Positions 1 through 6,515 of a stretch of 8,190 nt of DNA are shown here, one piece after another. Made by a program: the position numbers and the translations under genes. This DNA comes from an uncultured Eubacteriales bacterium (GTDB lineage: Bacteria > Bacillota > Clostridia > Oscillospirales > Acutalibacteraceae): positions 1 to 8,190 of the forward strand of contig ONIF01000071.1 of NCBI GenBank assembly GCA_900317795.1, read 5' to 3'. Below the pieces are notes generated by a model, which worked only from the letters and a program-made list of their open reading frames with translations, was not told the origin of the DNA and searched no databases. Every line of letters begins with the position of its first letter. Position 1 is the first letter of the stretch.

Positions 1-375
1 TTGCAGAGCGAGAAAGAAAGAGCCAACACCGAGCAGAAAGCAAGAGAACAGGCTGAAACCATATCTGCAATGCTGTCTGAACAGGTAGAACAGCTTAAAA
101 CACAGGTTGCTAACCTGACCGCAAAAGCAAATAAAGCTGATGAATTGCACAATGAACTGTCGGAATTAAAAGCCGCATATTCGGACAAAGAAAAGGCACT
201 TGCTAATGCTGAAATCGCAAAGGATACAGCCGTAAAGTATGCCATAGCCGATACAGCAGGCAAATATCAGCGTAAAATAGACGAAATGCAGATTAAAATT
301 GATGAAATGCAGACAAAACAGGCTGAACAGCTTGCAATTCTCTTTCAGGTAACAGGAAAAGATAAGAAAGAATAA
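1..375 (+). CDS. C-terminal part of coiled-coil protein (probable end of the RHH gene at the right edge)
   Basis: This is an open frame from base 1 to a TAA at 373-375, with no start codon in a credible context, so the gene is cut by the window edge. The 124 visible residues are almost all Glu, Lys, Gln and Ala in heptad-like order, with a repeated KIDEMQ unit near residues 92-105, which indicates a long coiled coil. No catalytic motif or membrane segment is visible. The composition matches the coiled coil that starts in the gene at 7838-8190. If the molecule is circular the two are one gene of about 242 residues or slightly more: an N-terminal ribbon-helix-helix DNA-binding domain followed by a dimerising coiled coil. 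That join is inference. A strong bidirectional terminator follows directly. Its role is unknown; regulation or an accessory role in mobilization are both possible. Confidence 0.75.
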   Translation: MQSEKERANTEQKAREQAETISAMLSEQVEQLKTQVANLTAKANKADELHNELSELKAAYSDKEKALANAEIAKDTAVKYAIADTAGKYQRKIDEMQIKIDEMQTKQAEQLAILFQVTGKDKKE

Positions 376-377
376 TA

Positions 378-416
378 AAAAAGAGCCTTGTCATAACTTA
401 TGGCAAGGTTCTTTTT
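378..416. terminator. Bidirectional rho-independent terminator
   Basis: A long A/T-flanked hairpin: AAAAAGAGCCTTGTCATAA on the left pairs with TTATGGCAAGGTTCTTTTT on the right with only two G-T wobbles and a loop of a few bases. It has A-tracts on the left and T-tracts on the right, so it can end transcription of the plus-strand coiled-coil gene (stop at 375) and of the minus-strand MmeI-like gene (stop at 465), which converge here. Confidence 0.85.
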
Positions 417-436
417 GTTTTTTTCCCTGTTCCGCA
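414..436 (-). repeat. 23-bp dispersed repeat, copy 1 (reverse)
   Basis: Read on the minus strand this is TGCGGAACAGGGAAAAAAA plus CAAA. It is identical over 23 bases to the copy at 5057-5079, which lies in the opposite orientation. It sits between the coiled-coil gene and the MmeI-like gene, overlapping the edge of the terminator. Confidence 0.85.
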
Positions 437-464
437 TTTTTTGTGTATGCGACAATGTATCATT

Positions 465-3242
465 TTATTTTTGGGATCTGTTATTTTCCGTCATGTTTTG
501 ATACATCTTCATCAATTCGGCAACACATTCACTTTCGGTCATCTTGATAGAAAATCCGTAAGCCTGCATAACAGCTTTATCGTTGGCTTGGTGGGCTTTT
601 CGGAGTTCGGGGGGCATGGTGGTTTCGTCATAGAGGTCGGCAAGAGAGCTGTCGGGATATTTTGCACGAGCGTCAAGAATAGCCTGTGCCGTCTGTTCAA
701 TTTTAGCTTTCTGTTCGGGGGTGGGGTTGCACCACGGAAAATTATTGTACACTACACTGCCTGAATATTGATATCTCATTTCCAATCTTCCACCAACAGC
801 TCTCATCCAAGCATTATGAACGTTTGAAATGAGTATTCCGAAATGATAAAGAGTTGCATTAGGAATTATTAAAGCACTTCCATTTACAATTACTTTTGGC
901 GAAACATAAGATAACGGAATATATCTTCTATTTTCAGAAGATACTTTTGGAACAGCAATCATATCAGTAGCCGGCTGTCTTATTTCTCCAAACAAAGTAG
1001 GAGTATTTGCAAGAGCAAGCGTTTGCGGTCTGTTGCTTGATTTCCTAAATTCAGCAGTTTGCTTTATTCTCTCCTTGATGATAGAAGATTTATTTAACTC
1101 TTTTGGTGATGCGTTCACAAGCCAAAGACACCAACGGTCTTTATTTTGTATCAATTCAGCACCGCCAACGTATTTACGGATAAATTTTTTGTTATCACTA
1201 TTTTCTTTTAGTATTTCCTCTACATCTTCTTTATTTAAAATCAAATGTCCGTCATCAATAGGCATACTTCCATAAAAGATTTGGGGAGTAATTTCTTCAA
1301 GCGTTTTACTTCTGCTGTTAATAATAACTGTTGGAGCATTTACCAAATAAGGATTTATATTATCAACTAACTGAACTCTGTCAGAGTTATAAAGTTTGTT
1401 ATTTTTTTCTTTAATAGAACTAAAACCGATAATTACACAATGTACACTTGCTTTTAATGTTGCTTCACTATCCCAACGAAAAGTACGATATGCAAAGTTG
1501 ATATAAATTCCCAATTTCATAAGTTCATTCCAAAGAATAGGTACTTGTTCACCTTGTGTTATCGAATTTGTTGAAACAAAAGCTGCTTTGATAGTACTAT
1601 TTTTCAATAAATCTGTTGCCTTCCTATACCAACCTGTAACATAGTCTAAATTGCCAATACCCTTAATTTTTCCAAATACATCTACAAGATCTTGCTTTTG
1701 TTCTTTGGACTGTTCCTTTTTACCGACAAACGGGGGATTGCCCATGATATATGTCAGCTTTTCTTTCGGCACGACTTCTTCCCAATTTATGCGGAGTGCG
1801 TTGCCCTCTGTGATGTTCGGATATGACTTCAACGGCAAAAATTCAATGTTCTGATTGATAAGTTCCTCTGTTGCGTGCAACATTTGACTTTCGGCTATCC
1901 ACAATGCCGTCCTTGCAACCGTCACCGCAAAATCGTTTATCTCTATGCCGTAAAACTGCGAAATGCCTACTCTTATCGGATTGATAGCCTCGCCCATCAA
2001 AATTTGTCCCTGATACTGCAAGGCTATGCTTTCATTTTCAAGTTTTCTCAACGACAAATAAGTTTCCGTTAAAAAATTTCCCGAACCGCAGGCAGGATCA
2101 AGAAATACCAATGCAGACAGCTTTTCTCGGAACATCTCCAATTTTTGATTTCTTGTTTTCTGCACTTTTATCTGTGCAATTTCATTAAGTTCCGCTTTCA
2201 GTTCATCAAGAAACAACGGATCAATCACTTTATGGATATTCTCGATTGACGTGTAGTGCATACCGCCACTTCGTCTTGTTTCGGGATTGAGTGTACTCTC
2301 GAACACCGCACCGAAAATTGTCGGGGAGATTTCCGACCAATCAAAACCCTCACTTGCGTGATGTATCAGCAAATCGACAATTTCTTCCGTAAATCTCGGT
2401 ATTTCTATATTTTCATCTGCAAACAATCCACCGTTCACATACGGAAATGCCGCCAAATCATCATCCATATATGGATCACGGTTTTCGGGCTTTGTGTCAA
2501 GCACCTGAAAAAGTTCTATCAATTTTTTTCTGACTTCTGATACAGGAAATTTACTCAAATATCTTCCAAACATTTCATGCTGTCCAAAAATATTTGCGTC
2601 CTCTGCATACAAGCAGAATACCAACCGCACACACAGCATATTCAACGATTTCAGCGTATGTGGATCATCAGGATTTTTGTACTGTTTCAGAATAGCGTCA
2701 TACAGCTTGCCGACAAGTTCACCTGCTTTTAAGGAAATTTCCATTTCCTTTTTGAGATTTTCATTTCCCGTATTTACAAGGAATTGCAGACGGTAATAAT
2801 CTTTCTCCAAATCTTTCAGAAAGATTTGTTCAGGTTCGCCGTTGGGCTTTTCCATGTCATAGACGAGAAATTCTGCAAAGTTACAGGTAATTATCCATCT
2901 TGGGTGCTGTGACAAGGGCAGTTCGGTAACATATCTTTTAGCTTGCTGAAATGGTGTCAGAAATGAACCGTCAGACTGCTTAATACCTTTTCTCAAATCC
3001 TTGCCTATACTTTTCTGTTCAATCATAACTTTTGTCGATTTGATATATCCGTCAATAAATGAAGTATGGTCAAGATGAACCTTATCCTCAAAGCTGATGA
3101 ATTCAGCTATATTTTCGACACCATAAACACTCTGTAACAGATCCATCCAAAACTGTTGTGACTGACCTTTTTCATATCCTTTTCCTTGCCATCTTTTTGC
3201 AAATTCCTTTGCAGATTTCGATTGTTCTTTTGAATTAAGCAT
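465..3242 (-). CDS. MmeI-like type IIL restriction-modification enzyme (single-chain endonuclease and adenine methyltransferase)
   Basis: The product is 925 residues, close to the roughly 920 of MmeI. The order of parts fits the MmeI family. An N-terminal PD-(D/E)XK-type nuclease shows D64, then E75-Q-K77 in VMIEQKS. A helical spacer follows (about 150-310). A gamma-class N6-adenine methyltransferase has GGMHYTS (326-332), the AdoMet-binding FLDPACGSGNFL (about 380-391), YGIEI (about 431-435) and the catalytic NPPF (502-505). A target-recognition domain (about 590-830) ends with GRLEMRYQYS, and a helical C-terminus follows. Family members methylate one strand of an asymmetric site and cut about 20 bases away; no separate methylase or specificity gene is needed, and none is present. 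The start chosen is ATG at 3242, because GAGG (3251-3254) lies 8 bases upstream; the in-frame GTG at 3251 overlaps that ribosome binding site. No frameshift or missing catalytic residue is visible, so it is probably active. The recognition sequence cannot be read here. Confidence 0.93.
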   Translation of the reverse strand: MLNSKEQSKSAKEFAKRWQGKGYEKGQSQQFWMDLLQSVYGVENIAEFISFEDKVHLDHTSFIDGYIKSTKVMIEQKSIGKDLRKGIKQSDGSFLTPFQQAKRYVTELPLSQHPRWIITCNFAEFLVYDMEKPNGEPEQIFLKDLEKDYYRLQFLVNTGNENLKKEMEISLKAGELVGKLYDAILKQYKNPDDPHTLKSLNMLCVRLVFCLYAEDANIFGQHEMFGRYLSKFPVSEVRKKLIELFQVLDTKPENRDPYMDDDLAAFPYVNGGLFADENIEIPRFTEEIVDLLIHHASEGFDWSEISPTIFGAVFESTLNPETRRSGGMHYTSIENIHKVIDPLFLDELKAELNEIAQIKVQKTRNQKLEMFREKLSALVFLDPACGSGNFLTETYLSLRKLENESIALQYQGQILMGEAINPIRVGISQFYGIEINDFAVTVARTALWIAESQMLHATEELINQNIEFLPLKSYPNITEGNALRINWEEVVPKEKLTYIMGNPPFVGKKEQSKEQKQDLVDVFGKIKGIGNLDYVTGWYRKATDLLKNSTIKAAFVSTNSITQGEQVPILWNELMKLGIYINFAYRTFRWDSEATLKASVHCVIIGFSSIKEKNNKLYNSDRVQLVDNINPYLVNAPTVIINSRSKTLEEITPQIFYGSMPIDDGHLILNKEDVEEILKENSDNKKFIRKYVGGAELIQNKDRWCLWLVNASPKELNKSSIIKERIKQTAEFRKSSNRPQTLALANTPTLFGEIRQPATDMIAVPKVSSENRRYIPLSYVSPKVIVNGSALIIPNATLYHFGILISNVHNAWMRAVGGRLEMRYQYSGSVVYNNFPWCNPTPEQKAKIEQTAQAILDARAKYPDSSLADLYDETTMPPELRKAHQANDKAVMQAYGFSIKMTESECVAELMKMYQNMTENNRSQK

Positions 3243-3263
3243 ACAAATCACCTCACATTACAA

Positions 3264-3293
3264 ATTATAAAACAACCTTTTGAGATATTTCAA
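3264..3293 (-). promoter_or_regulatory. Sigma-A type promoter for the MmeI-like gene
   Basis: On the minus strand, TTGAAA (3293-3288) and a perfect TATAAT (3269-3264) are separated by 18 bp. The -10 box lies about 20 bases before the ATG at 3242, leaving room for the GAGGTG ribosome binding site in a short leader. Confidence 0.7.
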
Positions 3294-3300
3294 TAGATTT

Positions 3301-3323
3301 TTTATTTTTTTCCCTGCTCCGCA
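3301..3323 (-). repeat. 23-bp dispersed repeat, copy 2 (reverse)
   Basis: On the minus strand this reads TGCGGAGCAGGGAAAAAAA plus TAAA, identical over 23 bases to the copy at 7683-7705 in the opposite orientation. It lies just upstream of the promoter of the MmeI-like gene, as the 7683 copy lies upstream of the RHH-gene promoter. A degraded mirror copy (GGCGGCACAGAAGAAAAAAA, around 3334-3356) follows and could make an imperfect hairpin with it. Confidence 0.85.
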
Positions 3324-3431
3324 TTGTAGTTCAATTCGGCGGCACAGAAGAAAAAAAAAGGAGGAAAAGAAAATAAAAGAAGGGGCGAACCTCCAAAAAC
3401 GTCAATTTTCTTAGTGTTTATCGAGTTTTTC

Positions 3432-3518
3432 GGGGTTTTGGGGACTGTTGGGATTTGTGGTAAGACATTGTAGGGATTTGTGGTAGGACTTTGTAGGGAT
3501 TTGTGGTAGGACATTGTA
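3432..3518 (+). repeat. Iteron array, probable replication origin
   Basis: Three head-to-tail 23-bp direct repeats start at 3450, 3473 and 3496, with consensus GGGATTTGTGGTARGACWTT plus GTA. The copies differ from one another at only two positions. A decayed G/T-rich fourth unit may precede them (3432-3449). The array lies upstream of the promoter and start of the RepL-like gene, the usual position of initiator-binding iterons in an origin. A spacing of 23 bp, about two helical turns, would place bound initiator on one face of the DNA. Between the 3301 repeat and the iterons (3324-3431) I see only purine-rich AT sequence with no gene. Origin function is inference from position and repeat form. 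Confidence 0.75.
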
Positions 3519-3551
3519 CTTTACAGCTACAAAGATTTTTTGATTATGTTC

Positions 3552-3580
3552 TTGACTTTTATGTCTTTTTAGAATACAAT
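3552..3580 (+). promoter_or_regulatory. Sigma-A type promoter for the rep operon
   Basis: TTGACT (3552-3557) and TACAAT (3575-3580) are separated by exactly 17 bp, each one base from consensus. Transcription should begin near 3587 and read into the RepL-like gene (ATG 3621) and the Toprim gene 2 bp after it. Confidence 0.75.
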
Positions 3581-3607
3581 GTTATTGTATTATATAACTA
3601 CAATAAC
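3573..3607 (+). promoter_or_regulatory. Two overlapping palindromes at the rep promoter (probable operator)
   Basis: AATACAAT-GTT-ATTGTATT (3573-3591) covers the -10 box, and GTTATTGTA (3581-3589) pairs with TACAATAAC (3599-3607) across 9 bases. The two palindromes share their middle arm. The second ends exactly where the GGAGG ribosome binding site (3608-3612) begins. The expected transcript start falls inside the shared arm, so a DNA operator for autoregulation is more likely than an RNA hairpin. The bound protein is unknown; the RepL-like product is the obvious candidate. Confidence 0.55.
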
Positions 3608-3620
3608 GGAGGTTGAATTT

Positions 3621-4232
3621 ATGAACAATAATCCCACATCAACTCCCAAGAAAACGGTTTACTATTCATCGGAAAAAAGCACAACTATTGTCGATGAAAA
3701 CGGAGTTGTAAAAGAAGAAAATCAAGAAAAAACTGTTAAGTCGAGGTTACCCAAAGAACCACCATTCGTCAAGCTGTATTTAGACTGCCTGTCGAAATTT
3801 AAAGATGTGCAGTTCAGTTTTAATCCTATTTTGCTTGAATTTCTGAAAAGAGCAAGCTATGCAGACGAAATAACGGAAAGTTGTGGCGGTGGGCAGGTAC
3901 TCTATCTCAACAAAAGGCTTAAACAGAATATTGCAACAAAATGTAATGTAAGTCTTAATAGAGTTGAACACGCCATAACAGAATTTGTCAAAAAAGGCTA
4001 TATGTTAAGAATAGATGTCGGAACATATCAGTTTAGTGCAGACTTATTTGGCAAAGGTGAATGGGCAGATATTTATAAAATTAGAAACATACAAGCAAAA
4101 TTTGACTTCGCAACAGGAAATGTTATTGCTCATATCGTTAGAGATGAAGAAAAAGAGATGAATAATGCAACTGATGAAGTGGCAAATCAGAGTAAAGAGG
4201 AAATTGAAAAGCTGAGAAATAAAGGTGCTTAA
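3621..4232 (+). CDS. RepL-like plasmid replication initiator (winged helix)
   Basis: The product is 203 residues. The first 45 are polar and probably disordered. Residues about 46-90 form a helical segment (PPFVKLYLDCLSKF and following). Residues about 94-140 look like a winged helix-turn-helix, with a recognition-helix stretch CNVSLNRVEHAITEFVKKG and a wing GTYQF. It is followed by LFGKGEWADIYKIR (142-155), a pattern I associate with Firmicute RepL-type plasmid replication proteins. The C-terminal 30 residues are highly charged. The start is ATG 3621, with GGAGG at 3608-3612; an earlier in-frame ATG at 3579 lies inside the -10 box and is rejected. Iterons and a strong promoter lie just upstream and a primase-like gene follows 2 bp later, supporting replication initiation. 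Family assignment is from memory of motifs; another plasmid wHTH initiator family remains possible. Confidence 0.7.
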   Translation: MNNNPTSTPKKTVYYSSEKSTTIVDENGVVKEENQEKTVKSRLPKEPPFVKLYLDCLSKFKDVQFSFNPILLEFLKRASYADEITESCGGGQVLYLNKRLKQNIATKCNVSLNRVEHAITEFVKKGYMLRIDVGTYQFSADLFGKGEWADIYKIRNIQAKFDFATGNVIAHIVRDEEKEMNNATDEVANQSKEEIEKLRNKGA

Positions 4233-4234
4233 AA

Positions 4235-5083
4235 ATGATAAATCGAGAAAAGATACAACAGGCAAGACGTGTGGATTTGGTAGCTTACTTAATAGCCAAA
4301 GGCGAAAATTTAAAGCGTGTTGGAAAGAATTTCACGATTGAAGAACACGATAGCTTATACATCAAAAGCAATATGTTTGTATGGTATTCAAGAAATCAAA
4401 AAGGCAATCCTATTGACTTCTTGATGTGCTATTACAATATGCCGTTTCAAGAAGCTGTCGAGGAACTCACAGGCACACCGTTAAATGATGTTCAAATACC
4501 GTCATATAAGCCACCAGAGCCACATATAAGGGCAGATAATGAGAAAAGGGTATTAGGATACCTTTGCAAGAAAAGAGGGCTTAAAAATAGCCTTATATTT
4601 GATTTGATAAAGCAAGGAAAATTATACCAAGATACCAATGGCAACTGTAATTTTGTCATAACCGACTGGCAAGACAATTTTGTTGGAGAAGAAGTTGTCG
4701 GCACAGGAGATACGAGATACAAACTAATTTCAAGCCATAGTGGATATGGATTTCATGTGACTTATGGTGATCCTAATGAGGTTACAGACGTTTTATATTT
4801 TGAAAGTGCTATTGATTTATTGAGTTGTTATCAAATATATCAAGAAAAATTTGTCCACCATCTATTTGTCAGCATGGGAGGGTTAAATAGTAGTGTGATA
4901 AATGAATTATACCGACTACAACCAAGCTTAAAACACTGGTTATGTGTTGATAATGACATCGCAGGCACAAATTTCATCACCGCTATGAAACAGGAAATCA
5001 AGGGACTTCATACCTTTCAACCACCACAAAACTACAAAGACTGGAATGAATATTTATGCGGAACAGGGAAAAAAACAAACTGA
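4235..5083 (+). CDS. Toprim-domain DnaG-like primase relative (DUF3991/Toprim type)
   Basis: The product is 282 residues. Residues about 10-80 have the layout of the DnaG zinc-binding domain (VDLVAYLIAKG, then FVWYSRNQKGNPIDFLM, then FQEAVEEL), but the Cys/His zinc ligands are absent. A middle segment (about 93-180) fits DUF3991. A Toprim core follows, with YFES containing acidic E190, MGGLNSS (214-220), the DxD motif in CVDNDIAG (D239 and D241), and YKDWNEYL (267-274). Toprim domains bind metal and make or break phosphodiester bonds; related plasmid proteins are thought to prime replication or act in transfer. The ATG follows the RepL-like stop by 2 bases, with AAAGGTG as ribosome binding site inside the previous gene, so the pair is an operon. 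The last codons (CGTGKKTN) are encoded by a copy of the 23-bp dispersed repeat. Domain call is firm; priming activity is inference. Confidence 0.85.
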   Translation: MINREKIQQARRVDLVAYLIAKGENLKRVGKNFTIEEHDSLYIKSNMFVWYSRNQKGNPIDFLMCYYNMPFQEAVEELTGTPLNDVQIPSYKPPEPHIRADNEKRVLGYLCKKRGLKNSLIFDLIKQGKLYQDTNGNCNFVITDWQDNFVGEEVVGTGDTRYKLISSHSGYGFHVTYGDPNEVTDVLYFESAIDLLSCYQIYQEKFVHHLFVSMGGLNSSVINELYRLQPSLKHWLCVDNDIAGTNFITAMKQEIKGLHTFQPPQNYKDWNEYLCGTGKKTN

Positions 5084-5451
5084 AACAGACTTGTTGTTTT
5101 ACGGGACACAGAAAAATCTCCGTAAAACTGCTCAATACTGTTTCTGAACGGCTCTGAACGCTAAACAGGAACATAGACGAAAGAAAATCAAGTTGATCCT
5201 TGCTATTCCTTATCCTGAACAGGCTGACGAATGGGACAGGTCAGATGTTGATGAATATGAACGTATCAAGGCACTTGCTGATGAAGTGGTATATATATCA
5301 AAAGAGAAGAAAAAAGGCTGTATGCACAAAAGAAATCGCTACATGGTAGATAACAGTAGCTTATATGACAAGAAAATCGGGTGGTACAGCTTATACGGTG
5401 GAATATGCACAACAAAGCAACAAAAAAATCTGTAATATTGCTGAAAAATAG
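5056..5451 (+). pseudogene. DUF1273/YpsA-like (SLOG fold) protein, broken by an internal deletion and a frameshift
   Basis: Three pieces in two frames give a recognisable family member. Piece 1 (5056-5157) begins ATG and reads MRNREKNKLKQTCCFTGHRK, then ISVKLLNTVSERL and TGA; TGHR is the family's N-terminal signature. Piece 2 (about 5151-5366) reads ALNAKQEHRRKKIKLILAIP, then YPEQADEW, ADEVVYIS and GCMHKRNRYMVDNSS. Piece 3 (about 5362-5451) reads KSGGTAYTVEYAQQ and ends at TAG. Missing between pieces 1 and 2 is the stretch that normally carries the Gly-rich SGMALGVD-type nucleotide loop, roughly 35 residues. TCTGAACG occurs twice at that junction (5143-5150, 5153-5160). A few residues are also lost between pieces 2 and 3. 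The start overlaps the end of the Toprim gene by 28 bp, so it was probably the third gene of the rep operon. Intact relatives are proposed to bind nucleotide-like ligands; this one should be dead. Confidence 0.85.
5057..5079 (+). repeat. 23-bp dispersed repeat, copy 3 (forward)
   Basis: TGCGGAACAGGGAAAAAAA plus CAAA. It is an exact inverted copy of 414-436. It lies inside coding sequence, giving the last residues of the Toprim protein in one frame and the first codons of the YpsA-like pseudogene in another. Confidence 0.85.
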
Positions 5452-5473
5452 ATAGATGATATAAAAAAACTTA

Positions 5474-5496
5474 TGCGGAACAGGAAAAAAAATAAA
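5474..5496 (+). repeat. 23-bp dispersed repeat, copy 4 (forward, diverged)
   Basis: TGCGGAACAGGAAAAAAAA plus TAAA, differing at one or two positions from the other copies. It forms a direct-repeat pair with 5057-5079, and the two flank the YpsA-like pseudogene almost exactly. Confidence 0.75.
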
Positions 5497-5506
5497 TATC
5501 AAGGCT

Positions 5507-5544
5507 AAAAGGGACAGGGAAGTTTTATTTTTCCCTGTCCTTTT
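5507..5544. terminator. Bidirectional rho-independent terminator
   Basis: GGACAGGGAA (5512-5521) pairs perfectly with TTCCCTGTCC (5531-5540) around a 9-base loop. AAAA lies on the left (5507-5510, after one bulged G) and TTTT on the right (5541-5544). It sits between the convergent rep operon and the exonuclease gene, whose TAA (5525-5527) is in the loop. The arms carry CAGGGAA, as in the 23-bp repeat, so the two may be related. Confidence 0.85.
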
Positions 5545-6373
5545 GGATCTGTTGATAGACATAGAGTGTGGCATAGCAATCAGCAATGCTATTGTGTGCA
5601 TTTTCAGAGTGACTGTCCCAATCGTAGTTGTAGTAGTCAGCCGCAGTAATTAATTTCTGCCATTTGTAATCACCGAAGTAATCACTCCATTCCCCGTAAA
5701 TTTCGGCAAACTTTGTCATTACGTCTATAAATTTAGTGTTTTCAGATAAAATAAGACCGTTGTAATAGAGAAAAGACAAGTCGAAATGGGTGTTATACCC
5801 GATAATTGTTTCTGCATTATACACAATCTTGTTAATTTCCTTGATTTTTTCTGATATTTTGGGTGCATTTTCTACCATTTGGGGGCTGATACCGTTTACA
5901 CGTTCAGCAGATGTCCATGATGTAGCTTTTGGCTTGAAATAACTGTTAAACAGCACACTTCCCTCAATATCTATGATTGAAACCTGCAATAATTCGTCTT
6001 GTTCAGGGTTAAGTCCTGTTGTTTCGGTATCAATTACAATGCCTTTGTGTTTAATTTTGCTTTTGATTTCGGGAATAGTTCTTTTGACATATTCCTGTCG
6101 TTCAATTTTTGCAAGACGTTGTTCTTTCAATCGCTGACGTTCTTCTCTTGCTTTCCTGTTTTTGCGTTCCCGTTCAGGTTTAAAGAAATCTTCGAGTTGT
6201 TCATCGGTGGCTTTGCTTACTTCATCAATACTATAATAGATATAGTGATAACTGCAAAATTGATTTGTCCATAACTCTATTCCTTGTGCAGTATCTTTTG
6301 GGAGGAAACCTTGTAATGCCCATTGCCTTTTTGTTTTATAGTTTGGATATTTATTGATATTATACACTTTCAT
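5525..6373 (-). CDS. DEDDh-family 3'-5' exonuclease with an extra N-terminal domain
   Basis: The product is 282 residues. Residues about 108-275 are a DnaQ-like exonuclease. Exo I is VIDTETTGLNP (D115, E117), Exo II is IGYNTHFDLSFL (D198) and Exo III is HNSIADCYA (H260, D265), so all five DEDDh metal and catalytic residues are present and the enzyme should be active on DNA or RNA 3' ends. Residues 1-50 form a separate aromatic-rich domain (YPNYKTKRQWALQGFLP, and SYHYIYYS) that I do not recognise as characterised. It is joined by a highly charged, probably coiled helix (about 60-105). ATG at 6373 has GAGG (6383-6386) about 9 bases upstream. The 5' region carries a palindrome almost identical to one upstream of the RHH gene, so the two may be co-regulated. 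Possible roles are proofreading or repair in plasmid replication, or processing of transferred strands. Only the exonuclease chemistry is supported. Confidence 0.88.
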   Translation of the reverse strand: MKVYNINKYPNYKTKRQWALQGFLPKDTAQGIELWTNQFCSYHYIYYSIDEVSKATDEQLEDFFKPERERKNRKAREERQRLKEQRLAKIERQEYVKRTIPEIKSKIKHKGIVIDTETTGLNPEQDELLQVSIIDIEGSVLFNSYFKPKATSWTSAERVNGISPQMVENAPKISEKIKEINKIVYNAETIIGYNTHFDLSFLYYNGLILSENTKFIDVMTKFAEIYGEWSDYFGDYKWQKLITAADYYNYDWDSHSENAHNSIADCYATLYVYQQIQKDREK

Positions 6374-6399
6374 AGTTGTTTTCCTCTTTTTATCTCCAT

Positions 6400-6437
6400 G
6401 TATTACGTATGTAACACGTTGTATTTTTGCGTGTTAC
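6400..6437. promoter_or_regulatory. Palindromic operator-like element upstream of the exonuclease gene
   Basis: GTAACACG (6411-6418) and CGTGTTAC (6430-6437) form a perfect 8-bp inverted repeat around an 11-base T-rich centre, preceded by another GTATTACG (6400-6407). Bases 6411-6438 match 7784-7811, upstream of the RHH gene, with one difference in 28. I found no convincing promoter spacing for the exonuclease gene here. Confidence 0.7.
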
Positions 6438-6463
6438 ACGTCAACAAACACACTTTTTTATCT

Positions 6464-6502
6464 GTATTACATAAAATTACAACGTATTACACAATGTAAT
6501 AC
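6464..6502. repeat. Further GTATTAC half-sites
   Basis: GTATTAC occurs at 6464-6470 and 6484-6490, and its complement GTAATAC at 6496-6502. The last two make a 7-bp inverted repeat with a 5-base spacer. They extend the operator cluster across the gap between the relaxase stop and the exonuclease start. The same half-site recurs upstream of the RHH gene. Confidence 0.6.
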
Positions 6503-6515
6503 ATAATTTGCTTGA

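Noticed and set aside
441..764. 107-codon plus-strand open frame
   Set aside because: It lies antisense to the strongly supported C-terminus of the MmeI-like gene and has no recognisable motif.
3243..3251. GTG at 3251 as start of the MmeI-like gene
   Set aside because: It overlaps the GAGGTG ribosome binding site that properly serves ATG 3242.
3302..3514. 70-codon minus-strand open frame across the iterons
   Set aside because: Its repeated peptide is simply the iterons translated, the rest is poly-Ser/Phe from purine-rich DNA, and no ribosome binding site fits.
3450..3518. CRISPR-like array
   Set aside because: The 23-bp units are directly adjacent with no spacers and lie before a replication gene, so they are iterons.
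3579..3620. ATG at 3579 as start of the RepL-like protein
   Set aside because: It lies inside the -10 box, before the likely transcript start; ATG 3621 has a GGAGG at 8-base spacing.
5193..5435. An independent 80-residue protein starting at TTG 5193
   Set aside because: It is the middle piece of the broken YpsA-like gene: homology-like sequence continues upstream of the TTG and resumes in another frame downstream.
5266..5601. 111-codon minus-strand open frame downstream of the exonuclease
   Set aside because: It is antisense to the pseudogene, runs through the terminator and overlaps the exonuclease 3' end; its Phe/Ser/Ile-rich peptide has no motif.
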